Source: an uncultured bacterium
GTDB taxonomy: Bacteria > Verrucomicrobiota > Kiritimatiellia > RFP12 > CAIWXQ01
Assembly: GCA_903916675.1 (NCBI GenBank)
Contig: CAIWXQ010000003.1
Coordinates: 1-40,268 of the forward strand
Reading direction: 5' to 3'
DNA length: 40,268 bases
Numbering within the stretch: position 1 is the first letter of the stretch; every line of letters begins with the position of its first letter. Both the position numbers and the translations under genes were made by a program. Below the pieces are notes generated by a model. That model was not told the origin of the DNA. It saw only the letters and a program-made list of their open reading frames with translations, and did not search any database. Of the stretch, positions 31,136 to 39,167 are shown one piece after another.

Positions 31136-31891
31136 ATGCCAAAGTCTCCCCTCGGGCCGTCGGGCGGTTACCGCAGGATGCTGTCGTTCGGGTTCACCTG
31201 CCTCGTGTACCACGCCACGACGCGCTTCTGTAAGCGGATCTATCCGTGGAAGGAGGATCCGCTGGGCAAGACGAGCGGGCAGATGATCGGTGCGGCGCGC
31301 TCCGCCCGGCAGAACATCGTGGAGGCATCCGCCCGGGCTGGGACGTCCAAGGAGACGGAACTGCGGCTGCTGGATGTGGCCAAGGGAAGTCTGGAGGAAC
31401 TGCTTGGCGATTATGAAGTGTACCTGATCGACAACGGGCAGACGGTCTGGTCAATTGCGGACGAACGGTGGCAGACGGTCAACGCGCTTCCGCTGGATGA
31501 GTTTGACGCGAGCGAAGACGTGTTGCACAAATTCAGCCGCCACATGATCGACATGCGTGCGCGGTTCGCGCCGTGGCTGGAGCATGACGACCCGTTTGCA
31601 GCGGCTAATGCCATCATCGTGGCGATCAAGCGGGCGGAGAGCCTGCTGTTCCGGCAAATGGAAAAGACGGCGGCCGTTTTCAGCGAGGAGGGTGGCTTCC
31701 GTGAGCGCATGGCGAAACTGCGGCTTGAACAGCGCGAGGCACGGAAGGCGGCGGAACTGCCGCCGCCTGTCTGCCCGGGCTGTGGCAAGACGATGACGCT
31801 CCGCAAGGCCAGGAGCGGCCCGAGTGCGGGCAAGGCGTTCTGGGGTTGTAGCGGCTATCCGGCTTGCAGGGCGATTCAAGAGGTCGGGTAG
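31136..31891 (+). CDS. Four-helix-bundle-suffix protein with C-terminal zinc ribbon
   Basis: A 251-residue product. The N-terminal ~130 residues look like the four-helix-bundle suffix type: FGFTCLVYHATTRFCKRIYP, SARQNIVEASARAGTSKETELRLLDVAKGSLEELLGDYEVYL. It shares the SARQNI(V/A)EA style of S23-like 4HB proteins. The C-terminus (about 213-248) is a topoisomerase-I-like zinc ribbon, CPGCGKTMTLRKARSGPSAG then FWGCSGYPACRAI, with four cysteines. The Zn ribbon suggests nucleic-acid binding. AAGGAG at 31123 precedes the ATG. The gene is bracketed by 57-nt direct repeats (31058-31114 and 31928-31984). Function is not established. Confidence 0.85.
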   Translation: MPKSPLGPSGGYRRMLSFGFTCLVYHATTRFCKRIYPWKEDPLGKTSGQMIGAARSARQNIVEASARAGTSKETELRLLDVAKGSLEELLGDYEVYLIDNGQTVWSIADERWQTVNALPLDEFDASEDVLHKFSRHMIDMRARFAPWLEHDDPFAAANAIIVAIKRAESLLFRQMEKTAAVFSEEGGFRERMAKLRLEQREARKAAELPPPVCPGCGKTMTLRKARSGPSAGKAFWGCSGYPACRAIQEVG

Positions 31892-31927
31892 GGAATCGCC
31901 GCCTGACATTCTCCACTCGACTCTCGT

Positions 31928-31984
31928 GAGCATCCCCGAGTGTCGTGAGTCGAGTGTCGAGCGTCGTCCATCGTCGAGCGTCGC
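31928..31984 (+). repeat. Family-H direct repeat, downstream copy
   Basis: 54 of 57 positions match the copy at 31058-31114, in the same orientation, 870 nt apart. Together they bracket the 4HB-suffix gene. The stretch to 32108 holds nothing else I can support. Confidence 0.9.
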
Positions 31985-32108
31985 AAAGGACCCGGCCACG
32001 GCATGTTATACCAGACGCCCGAACAGCCGCCTGCAACAGGTCCTTCGCCCCCCAATGACAAATGACCAATGACGCGGCGGCGCCGCCCATGCCGCTGGCG
32101 CCCGCGTT

Positions 32109-33464
32109 TCATTGCGCTGCGCCGTCCTCGCGGAGGACGCACTGGTACTTCACGTCCCGCTGGGGGATGGTCTTGATCACGCCCGGAGCGGTTTCCAGGC
32201 GGATGGCGTCCTCGGTGATGGAGTCGAGCATCCCCTTCCACTCGTCGTTGCGGACGGTCACCACCTTGTAGTCCGGGATGAAGCGGCGCTCAAGCCTCAG
32301 GTGCAGCGGCAGCGTCTTGCCCCGCTCGATGACGATCGTCTGGCGGATGTCGGCATACCCCTTGCGCACCAGCCGCAGCTCGTGCTCGCCGGCGGTGATG
32401 GCTTCCACGGGCTGCAGTTCCGAGATATTGGTGGTGGCGTCGGGCTTGGCCCGGGTCTCGGCGCACTTCCGGCCGTCGACGAAGACCGTGACGTGGTCCG
32501 GCTCGGTGATCAGCTCCAGGCGGCCGGTGTTCGAGACCAGGCGGAATTCCTCGCTCTTGCGGTCGCCGCGCCCCAGTTCGACATCGCGGGCGGTCGGCTC
32601 GCAGCCGTCCATCTCGACGCGCACGCGGTACTTGCCGGGGGCAAGGTCAACGAGCTCCAGCGGCGTCTGGCCGCGCGGCTCGTTGTTGACGTAGACGCGC
32701 GCCTTGTCGGGCAGCGAGACGATCTTCAGGCCCGCGGGAAGCGGCGCCAGGGCGAGCCGGATCTTCTGGGTGTCGCCGGCGGCGAGCCGGATCTTCTGCG
32801 TGAGCGGCAGGTAGCCGCTGGCATGGATCTCGACAATGACTTCGCCCTCCGGGATCCGCTCCACGAGGCAGGGCGAACTGCCGCGGTCGATGCCGTTGAC
32901 GCGGATGGCGGCGCCTTCGGCCTCTGTTTCGATCGTGAGGGTGGCGGAATCGGAGACCAGGTCGACCTGCTTGCGCACGGGCGCGCGGTCCGCGAGCACG
33001 GCCTCCACCTCCTTGGTCAGGTAGCCGGTGGCGGAGATCCGGAGGCGGTACGTGCCGAACCGCAGGCTGCTGAGCAGCAGGGGGGTCTTGCCCAGCGCCA
33101 CGCCGTTGAGCGTCACGTCGGCGTTGGTCGGCGTGCTCTGCAGCAGCAGCAGGCCGGCCAGCGGCTCGAGCTTGAACTCCAGCTCGCGCGAATCCTGCCC
33201 CAGGATTTCCGTCGTCTGCCAGGCGTCGGCGAACCCCTGCTTGCGCACGGCAACCAGATGCTGCCCGACGGAGAGGTTCGTCACAGATAGCGGGGTCTCG
33301 CCGCGTTCCTGGCGGTCCACCAGCACGGTGGCCTTGGGCGGCTCGGAGGTCACCTGCAGGCGTCCGGTGGGCTGGCGCGGCTTGTCCTCGCGGGCGCAGG
33401 CGGCCACGAGCAGCAGGGCAGCTGTCAGGGAAATGCGGAATGCGGCGTGTGGCATGCGGCTCAT
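32109..33464 (-). CDS. PEGA-domain lipoprotein
   Basis: A 451-residue exported lipoprotein. The signal sequence MSRMPHAAFRISLTAALLLV ends in a lipobox with VAAC at the cleavage site, so it should be lipidated and processed by LspA. Five PEGA repeats follow (for example SEPPKATVLVDRQERGETPL, VNNEPRGQTPLEL and VDGRKCAETRAKPD), which are beta-sandwich modules found in cell-surface proteins. The C-terminal ~70 residues (RRFIPDYKVVTVRNDEWKGM...) are unassigned. ATG 33464 has GGGAG ahead of it and is preferred to the upstream GTG at 33479. It lies a few bases downstream of the FHA gene, so the two are probably cotranscribed. Confidence 0.88.
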   Translation of the reverse strand: MSRMPHAAFRISLTAALLLVAACAREDKPRQPTGRLQVTSEPPKATVLVDRQERGETPLSVTNLSVGQHLVAVRKQGFADAWQTTEILGQDSRELEFKLEPLAGLLLLQSTPTNADVTLNGVALGKTPLLLSSLRFGTYRLRISATGYLTKEVEAVLADRAPVRKQVDLVSDSATLTIETEAEGAAIRVNGIDRGSSPCLVERIPEGEVIVEIHASGYLPLTQKIRLAAGDTQKIRLALAPLPAGLKIVSLPDKARVYVNNEPRGQTPLELVDLAPGKYRVRVEMDGCEPTARDVELGRGDRKSEEFRLVSNTGRLELITEPDHVTVFVDGRKCAETRAKPDATTNISELQPVEAITAGEHELRLVRKGYADIRQTIVIERGKTLPLHLRLERRFIPDYKVVTVRNDEWKGMLDSITEDAIRLETAPGVIKTIPQRDVKYQCVLREDGAAQ

Positions 33465-33483
33465 GGCAGGGTCTCCCACGGGA

Positions 33484-34782
33484 TTACTTGCGCGCCTTGA
33501 GGTGCTGTTCGACGTCGATCAGCTTGCGTGTGGCGTCCTTGTACCGGTCGTCGTCGCGGTCCGGGATCAGGTCGCGGAGGATGCGCAGTTCGCGGGCGGC
33601 GTTCTGCCACTCGGCCATGTTGATGGCGCGGTCGGCGCGGAAGTTCTGGTCCTGGTAGCGCCGGTCGAGATCCTCCACGGCCCGGCGCTGTGCGTCGGCG
33701 ATCTCCGGGTAGTACTCGGGCTTGGGCTCCACGGTCTGGAGGTAGAACGCCGCCTCCTTGAATTTTTTGATGGCCTGGCAGAGGTTGCCGTACTGGATGT
33801 CGCGCTCATCGTAGCTCTTGCGGCCGACGCGGAACGTCTCGGCGGCCAGTTCCACCAGCTTGTCGCGCGAGAACTGGATGGCCCAGATGCCGAGCTCGTT
33901 CTTGCTGAAGGTCTCGAGGCGTTCGCGCACGGCGCGGAAGACCTCCGGCTCCAGGCGGCTCTCGACGCGGCAGCGGTGGACCTTGCGGCCGACGGCGATG
34001 GTGAGATCCCAGGAATTCAGCGCCCCGGCCTGCGGATTGATGCCCGCGTAGGAGGAATCGAGCTGGAAGAAGCCGCTGGCCAGGATCTCCCGTGCCAGTT
34101 CCCGGATCCGCTCGTCGTCCTTGATCCGGCCTTCCTTGCGCGGATGATTGTCGCGCTTCGGGTTCAGGTCGTCGATGCGCACGGCGAGGATGCCGTTGGG
34201 CGCCAGGGCCATCTCGTAGCGGAAGACGGATGTCGGATCCGCCTCGACCTTCTCGTAGCGGATCTGGAGCGAGAAATCCTGCGCGTCGGCGACCGGCCGG
34301 GACTCCGGCGCCCCTTTGTTTCCGAAGAAATACTGCCAGATGAGCACGGTGCCAATGGTCAGCACGCAGATGCCGGCCACGGTCCAGAGCAGCGGCCGCA
34401 GGTTGTGCCGGCCGGCCGGCGACTCGCGGCCACGGTCCAGGCCGAGGTCGATCGGCGGCTGCTGGGCTGCCGCGGCGAGCCGGGAGATGCGCATGACGGT
34501 GTCGCCTACCCGGACCGTGTCGCCGGGCTGCAGGCGGCTCTCCTCGACGGCCTTGTCGTTGACGTGGGTCTGGTTGGCGCTGGCCAGATCCACCACCCAC
34601 AGCTCGCCGCCGTGCATCTCGAAGCGGCAGTGGTGCCGCGAGAGGAGCGGATCGGGCAGGGCCACGTCGTTCTGCTTGTCCCGGCCCACGCGCGCGCCGG
34701 CAGCGGGAATGGCGAACACGCGGCCCCGGTCCCGGCCGGATTCGACGACAACCTGATACAGTGGCGAAGTCTCTGCGCTCAT
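33484..34782 (-). CDS. FHA-domain membrane protein
   Basis: A 432-residue protein. Residues ~1-95 form an FHA domain (YQVVVESGRDRGRVFAIPAAGARVGRDKQND, then LLSRHHCRFEMHGGELWVVDLASANQTHVNDK), which recognises phosphothreonine. One transmembrane helix lies at LWTVAGICVLTIGTVLIWQYFF (about residues 131-152). The long remainder is probably periplasmic and is alpha-helical near the end (LEPEVFRAVRERLETFSKNE, and RYQDQNFRADRAINMAEWQNAARELRI). No kinase gene is adjacent. ATG at 34782 is chosen because the longer frame upstream is a family-B repeat. Co-oriented with the PEGA lipoprotein. Confidence 0.86.
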   Translation of the reverse strand: MSAETSPLYQVVVESGRDRGRVFAIPAAGARVGRDKQNDVALPDPLLSRHHCRFEMHGGELWVVDLASANQTHVNDKAVEESRLQPGDTVRVGDTVMRISRLAAAAQQPPIDLGLDRGRESPAGRHNLRPLLWTVAGICVLTIGTVLIWQYFFGNKGAPESRPVADAQDFSLQIRYEKVEADPTSVFRYEMALAPNGILAVRIDDLNPKRDNHPRKEGRIKDDERIRELAREILASGFFQLDSSYAGINPQAGALNSWDLTIAVGRKVHRCRVESRLEPEVFRAVRERLETFSKNELGIWAIQFSRDKLVELAAETFRVGRKSYDERDIQYGNLCQAIKKFKEAAFYLQTVEPKPEYYPEIADAQRRAVEDLDRRYQDQNFRADRAINMAEWQNAARELRILRDLIPDRDDDRYKDATRKLIDVEQHLKARK

Positions 34783-34910
34783 ACGTGCGATCCTTGTCGG
34801 ATGGCGGGTCTCCCGTGCGAACCGTTGCGGGCAAGACTGGCACAAACGACGCCCGTTTTCCAGTTCCGATTGGGGCGCATTTGCGATTCGTCGCCGGTAT
34901 GCGTTCTTCC

Positions 34911-34988
34911 TGGGAGCGCGGGCGTCCCGCCCGCACGGGAAAACATGCAAAATCGCTGCATCAGCGGGCGGGACGCCCGCGCTCCAGG
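34911..34988. repeat. Family-B inverted pair between FHA and response-regulator genes
   Basis: GGGAGCGCGGGCGTCCCGCCC (34912) and its inverse complement GCGGGCGGGACGCCCGCGCT (34964) with a ~28-nt loop. The divergent interval 34783-35142 otherwise holds only the palindrome at 35010-35031 and a TATAGT at 35065. Confidence 0.85.
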
Positions 34989-35009
34989 GGTTGCGCCGAA
35001 TCGCAGATG

Positions 35010-35031
35010 CCTCCTCCCATGGGAGGAGGCC
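35010..35031. repeat. Perfect 22-nt palindrome in divergent promoter region
   Basis: GCCTCCTCCCATGGGAGGAG plus GC is a perfect palindrome lying between the divergent FHA and response-regulator genes. It could be an operator or another short repeat. There is no T-run. Confidence 0.55.
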
Positions 35032-35142
35032 AACATTTGGATGGAGCCCGGAACAGGCTCGCGGTATAGTTTGCCCATGCCGCAAGGGCAGGGTCGCCAG
35101 GGCTGGTGACCGGCCCATCCGGGTGGAGCAAGGCGGATTTCC

Positions 35143-35508
35143 ATGAAGAGCATCCTCGTGGTGGACGACGATAGGGACATCGTCCTGGGGCTGTCGATTC
35201 GCCTGCGGGCGGCCGGGTATGCGGTCCTGGCCGTACAGGACGGCAACGCCGCCTTGAGCACGGCGATCAACAAAAAGCCGGACCTGATTCTCATGGACAT
35301 CGGCATTCCCGCCGGGAACGGTCTCTGGGTGCTCGAGTTCCTGAAGAAGAACGCCAACTCCATGCTGATCCCTGTGGTGATCATGACCGGCATGGAACCT
35401 GTCGCCGCCCGGGAGAAGGCCATGGCGCTGGGCGCCGTCGAGTTCTTCCAGAAACCGGTGGACAACGACCAGCTCCTGCAGGCGATCCGCAGGCACGTCG
35501 GGGAATGA
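35143..35508 (+). CDS. Single-domain response regulator
   Basis: A 121-residue CheY-like receiver with no output domain. The acidic pocket is DDD at residues 8-10, the phosphoacceptor is Asp52 (LILMDIGIP), Thr82 lies in VVIMTG and Lys104 in FFQKP. It acts as a phosphorylated relay or partner-binding protein. The likely partners are the two receiver-kinase proteins that follow on the same strand. ATG at 35143 has AAGGCGG at 35130-35136. The receiver may be a phosphorelay intermediate or motility-type regulator; neither is proven. Confidence 0.92.
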   Translation: MKSILVVDDDRDIVLGLSIRLRAAGYAVLAVQDGNAALSTAINKKPDLILMDIGIPAGNGLWVLEFLKKNANSMLIPVVIMTGMEPVAAREKAMALGAVEFFQKPVDNDQLLQAIRRHVGE

Positions 35509-35551
35509 GTCCCCGGGCCGGCGTGCCGGCCCGGAAGAGGTTGGGGACAAG

Positions 35552-37195
35552 ATGAGCACCGCCGACACCGCGCAGAGCCCCCCGCTCGTTCTGATTGTGG
35601 AGGACAGCCCGACGCAGGCTGCCCGGCTCCGGCGTACGCTGGAAGCGAACGGCTACCGGACGCAGACCGCGGACAACGGCCGCGCGGCGCTGGAGCGGAT
35701 CGCGCAACAGCCGCCCGACCTCGTGATCAGCGATGTCCTCATGCCGGAGATGGACGGCTACGCGCTCTGCACGGAGGTCAAGAAGCATCCGGAACTCCGG
35801 CACATCCCGTTCGTGCTGCTGACAGCCCTTGACCACCCCTCCGATATTGTCCAGGGGCTGCGCTGTGGTGCCGACAATTTCATGATCAAGCCCTACGAAA
35901 GCACGCAGCTCCTCGCGCGCCTGCAGGGCATCCTGGCGAATGCCGGCCAATGCCGGTCGGTGGAGCCGGAGGCGGCGCTGGAAATCGAATTTGCTGGCGA
36001 GAATTTTCTGCTCTCTGCGAACCGCATGCAGATCCTCGACCTGCTGCTGGTCTCGTTCCAGACCATTGTCACCCGGACGCAGGCCCTCGAGCAGCGCACG
36101 GTCGATCTGACCCAGGCGCTGCACACGATCCAGAAGCTGGAGAAGGACCACCGCGAGCTGCTCGACTGCAACGGCGACGGCATCCTGGTGCTGGACGCAC
36201 AGGGTGCGCCGCGCTATACCAACCCGGCCGCCCGGCTCCTGCTGGGAACGCGGAACGTCGCGCCGCGCGAACTGCTGGCGCGCGTGCCGCCAGGCAACAC
36301 CGGCGTGGCGGAGGTGGGCCTGCCCGGCGCTTCTTCGCCCTGCACGGTCGAGGTGCGCGCGAAGGACGTCGAATGGGAGGGCGCCACCGCGTGCCTGCTG
36401 ACCCTCCACGACGTCACCGCGCGCCAGCAGGCGCTGGCGCAACTGGAGCAGCTCCGCCAGGAACAGCTCCGCGCCCGGGACGCATTCCTGTCGCACGTCT
36501 CGCACGAGCTGCGCTCGCCGCTGGGGGCGATCTACCAGTTCGTGACCATCCTCCTCGACGGACTCGGCGGGCCGGTGACGGACGAGCAGCGGCAGTATCT
36601 GGGGATCGTCTACCGCAACACCCAGCAACTGCGGAGCATGATTGAGGATCTCCTGCAGGCCAATCGCGCGCAGACCGGCAAAATGTCCGTCAGCCTGCAG
36701 CGGGTCGACCTGCCGCCCCTGCTGGCGGAAGTGGCGGAAACCCTGCGGCAGACCGCGCAGGAGCAGCAGGTGACGCTGACAGTCGAGGCGCTTCCCTCCC
36801 TCCCGCCCATCCTGGCTGATCCCCTGCGCGTCCGGCAGATTCTCAACAACCTGCTTGGCAACGCGCTGAAGTTCACTCCCGCGGGCGGAACGATCCGCGT
36901 GTCCGCCCGCCCGGCCGCGGGTTCCGCTCTGTCCGGCGCAGCGTGCCCGATGGTCGAGATCGCTGTCGCCGACACCGGCTGCGGCATCGGCGCGGAGGAT
37001 CGCCGGCTCATTTTCGATCAGTTGTACCAGGTCGAGCTCACCCGCACGCGCAGCCGCAACGGACTCGGCCTGGGGCTCTACATCAGCCGCGACCTGGTCA
37101 CGCGCCAGGGAGGCCGCATCTGGGTGGAAAGCGAGCCGGGGCACGGCGCCACATTTTTCTTCACGCTTCCGGTCCATGTGCCGGAAACGACCTAG
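35552..37195 (+). CDS. Receiver-PAS-like-HisKA-HATPase hybrid sensor kinase
   Basis: A 547-residue cytoplasmic protein with no transmembrane helix. Residues ~12-130 form a receiver with Asp61 (LVISDVLMP) and Lys113. Residues ~180-290 carry a coiled coil and a PAS-like segment (DHRELLDCNGDGILVLDAQG). The HisKA dimerisation domain has His near residue 318 (FLSHVSHELRSPLG). The ATPase domain has QILNNLLGNALKF (N box), VADTGCGIG (G1) and GLGLGLYISRDL (G2). A receiver at the N-terminus suggests the kinase is controlled by another phosphodonor. It lies 43 nt after the response regulator and 49 nt before a second hybrid. Confidence 0.94.
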   Translation: MSTADTAQSPPLVLIVEDSPTQAARLRRTLEANGYRTQTADNGRAALERIAQQPPDLVISDVLMPEMDGYALCTEVKKHPELRHIPFVLLTALDHPSDIVQGLRCGADNFMIKPYESTQLLARLQGILANAGQCRSVEPEAALEIEFAGENFLLSANRMQILDLLLVSFQTIVTRTQALEQRTVDLTQALHTIQKLEKDHRELLDCNGDGILVLDAQGAPRYTNPAARLLLGTRNVAPRELLARVPPGNTGVAEVGLPGASSPCTVEVRAKDVEWEGATACLLTLHDVTARQQALAQLEQLRQEQLRARDAFLSHVSHELRSPLGAIYQFVTILLDGLGGPVTDEQRQYLGIVYRNTQQLRSMIEDLLQANRAQTGKMSVSLQRVDLPPLLAEVAETLRQTAQEQQVTLTVEALPSLPPILADPLRVRQILNNLLGNALKFTPAGGTIRVSARPAAGSALSGAACPMVEIAVADTGCGIGAEDRRLIFDQLYQVELTRTRSRNGLGLGLYISRDLVTRQGGRIWVESEPGHGATFFFTLPVHVPETT

Positions 37196-37244
37196 GTTTG
37201 GCAGGATTGCCGGCAACAACCCGCGCAAGCGGGGGAGGCGGGCC

Positions 37245-38405
37245 ATGAACGACACGAACAAGCAGGCGCCGATGTCGCGACCGCGGCCCGGGCGCATTCT
37301 GGTGGCAGACGACGAGCTGCCGAACCGCCGCCTGATCGGCGGCATCCTGGAGAGACAGGGGCACCTGGTGATCACGGCCGAGGACGGCCAGCAGGCGCTG
37401 GACCAGGCCTTCGCCACCCTGCCGGACGCCATCCTGCTCGATGTCAGCATGCCGAAGCTGGACGGGTTCGAGGTCTGCCGCCAGCTCAAGGCCGACCCGC
37501 GGACCGCCGCCATTCCGATTCTCATCGTCACCGCCCGGCGCGGCCGCGTCGACCGCATCACGGGGATGCAGGCGGGCGCGGACGATTTTCTCAACAAGCC
37601 CATCGATGCCGAGGAGATCCGGCTGCGCGTGCGCAACGCTGTGCACGCCAAACAGCTGTATGACCGTGTGCAGCAGGATCTCGCCCGGATGCGCGAGCTC
37701 GAGGCGTTGCAGGACAATCTCACGCACATGATCGTCCACGACCTGCGGACGCCGCTGACGATCATCTCCGGCACCTACGATGTGATTCTCCGCGAGAAGG
37801 AGCGCTTCAATCCGGCGCAGTTGGAGCTCCTGGCGCTCGGGCGCGACTGCTGCGTCGAGCTGATCGAGATGGTGCGCTCGCTGCTCGACATCAACCGCAT
37901 GGAAAACGGGCAGATGCCCATCAGCCGCACCCCCTACAGCCTTCGCGCGATCGCGCAGGAAGCCGCGGAGTCCGTGGCAGTCCTGTCCCGCGAGAAGAAG
38001 CTGTCCATTCCGGTCTCCGGCGAGGCGGCTGAGGGGCTGCTGGATCGTGAGATCCTCCACCGCGTGCTGGTCAACCTGCTCGGCAATGCCATTAAATTCT
38101 CGCCGGCTGGCACTGCCATCGCTGTCCGCGTCTCCTCCGCAGCGGAGGTCCTGCGGGTCGAGGTTCAGGATCAGGGGTGCGGCATCCCGCCCGAGTATCA
38201 CCGCCTGATCTTTGAGAAATTCGGCCAGGTGGACCCGCGCCAGCAGCGGGAGATTCGCAAGCACTCCTCTGGTCTGGGCCTTGCCTTCTGCAAGCTCGCT
38301 GTGGAAGCGCACGGCGGCCGGATCGGCGTTGTGAGCGCGGTCGGCCAGGGAAGCACCTTCTGGTTCACCATCCCCGCAGGTACAACATCGGCGCCTGCGC
38401 CATAA
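37245..38405 (+). CDS. Receiver-histidine kinase hybrid
   Basis: A 386-residue cytoplasmic protein. The receiver (residues ~15-135) has Asp66 (ILLDVSMP) and Lys118 (LNKPI). A short coiled coil leads to HisKA, with His165 in HMIVHDLRTPLT. The HATPase_c domain has LVNLLGNAIKFS (N box), QDQGCGIP (G1) and SSGLGLAFCKLAV (G2). The absence of a PAS or membrane sensor suggests input comes through the receiver. ATG at 37245 has GGGGGAGG at 37231-37238. Together with the two upstream genes it forms a three-gene, same-strand phosphorelay cluster. Confidence 0.93.
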   Translation: MNDTNKQAPMSRPRPGRILVADDELPNRRLIGGILERQGHLVITAEDGQQALDQAFATLPDAILLDVSMPKLDGFEVCRQLKADPRTAAIPILIVTARRGRVDRITGMQAGADDFLNKPIDAEEIRLRVRNAVHAKQLYDRVQQDLARMRELEALQDNLTHMIVHDLRTPLTIISGTYDVILREKERFNPAQLELLALGRDCCVELIEMVRSLLDINRMENGQMPISRTPYSLRAIAQEAAESVAVLSREKKLSIPVSGEAAEGLLDREILHRVLVNLLGNAIKFSPAGTAIAVRVSSAAEVLRVEVQDQGCGIPPEYHRLIFEKFGQVDPRQQREIRKHSSGLGLAFCKLAVEAHGGRIGVVSAVGQGSTFWFTIPAGTTSAPAP

Positions 38406-38410
38406 AACGG

Positions 38411-38615
38411 CGGTGCGCACTTTCGCAAGATTTACGAAGCGAACCGAAGAACAGAAGCGTGTTGATTTTTGAAGCAGGTCGCGACCGGGGCCAGCTGCTC
38501 TTCACCGATCCTTCGTGATTTTCGGCGGTCTTTTTCTTCTTCGTGTCCGCATTTCAACACTCTGCGGTTCGCCTGCGCGGAATCGGGAGGGTGAGCGTCC
38601 TCGCGAGCCGCAATT
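38411..38615. repeat. Repeat cluster after the kinase genes (families E, I, D)
   Basis: Family E (CGAAGCGAACCG type) lies at 38411-38467, family I (CCGATCCTTCGTGATTTTCG) at 38501-38556, a second family-E fragment (TTTCAACACTCTGCGGTTCG) at 38552-38572, and family D (GGAGGGTGAGCGTCCTCGCG) at 38589-38615. No gene was seen in 38406-38665. Confidence 0.7.
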
Positions 38616-38665
38616 TCAGAAGCGCTGTCACTCGGACCTGATACACGACCGCCAGCCACCCCGCA

Positions 38666-38694
38666 TTGACTTTCGCCTGTATTTCCCGTACCCT
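38666..38694 (+). promoter_or_regulatory. Putative promoter of tRNA-Ser
   Basis: TTGACT (38666-38671), a 17-nt spacer and TACCCT (38689-38694), ending about 35 nt before the tRNA 5' end. Confidence 0.5.
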
Positions 38695-38729
38695 TCGGCG
38701 CGTTATTGCAGCGGCTAGGTTTCTGCGCC

Positions 38730-38821
38730 GGAGGGGTGGCAGAGTCCGGTTGAATGCACATGACTCGAAATCATGCGTGCTCGCAAGGGCACCGGGGGTT
38801 CGAATCCCTCCCCCTCCGCCA
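38730..38821 (+). tRNA. tRNA-Ser (anticodon CGA)
   Basis: Acceptor GGAGGGG pairs with CCCCTCC, and the CCA end is genomically encoded. The anticodon stem CATGA/TCATG holds loop CTCGAAA with anticodon CGA (reads UCG). The T loop is TTCGAAT. The long variable arm, about GTGC..GGCAC, is the class II feature expected for Ser. Confidence 0.95.
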
Positions 38822-38849
38822 AATCTCCAAATATAAAATTCGCACATGA

Positions 38850-39003
38850 AAATCCACTATCTGCGGCTTTGCCGTTTAGAACAGGTGGATTTCGCCAAGC
38901 GAACCGCAAATTGACGAACACCCAACCGCAGAGTGTTGAAGTTCCACTTCAACAATCAACACTCTTCTGTTCTGCGGTTTTGCGGTTCGCTTCGTGAGTC
39001 AAA
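38850..39003. repeat. Family-E repeats downstream of tRNA-Ser
   Basis: An AAGCGAACCGCAAATTG unit at about 38898 and its inverse complement TTTTGCGGTTCGCTTCGTG at about 38975, with an inner AGTGTTGAAGTTCCACTTCAA hairpin at about 38931. No gene was seen in 38822-39091. Confidence 0.7.
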
Positions 39004-39091
39004 GTAGGCCGGCGCGTCCTCGCGCCGAGCCCGGAAAATGGGAAAGACGCGTGGTGAAAATGGCGGCGGCCGGCGGATCCCGCATCTTCGC

Positions 39092-39120
39092 GTGACACCC
39101 CCTGCGATTTGTAGGATATT
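39092..39120 (+). promoter_or_regulatory. Putative promoter of the sugar isomerase-like gene
   Basis: GTGACA (39092-39097), a 17-nt spacer and GATATT (39115-39120), about 48 nt before the ATG. Confidence 0.35.
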
Positions 39121-39167
39121 TACTTTCCTTATCGCCCCTTGCCGCATCGCACACCAGGGAACTCGCC

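Noticed and set aside
34783-35568. N-terminal extension of the FHA protein to 35568
   Set aside because: It reads antisense of a response regulator and through a family-B repeat; the conserved FHA domain begins just after ATG 34782.
35381-37774. 797-codon minus-strand ORF opposite the sensor kinases
   Set aside because: It is antisense of well-supported receiver and kinase domains.
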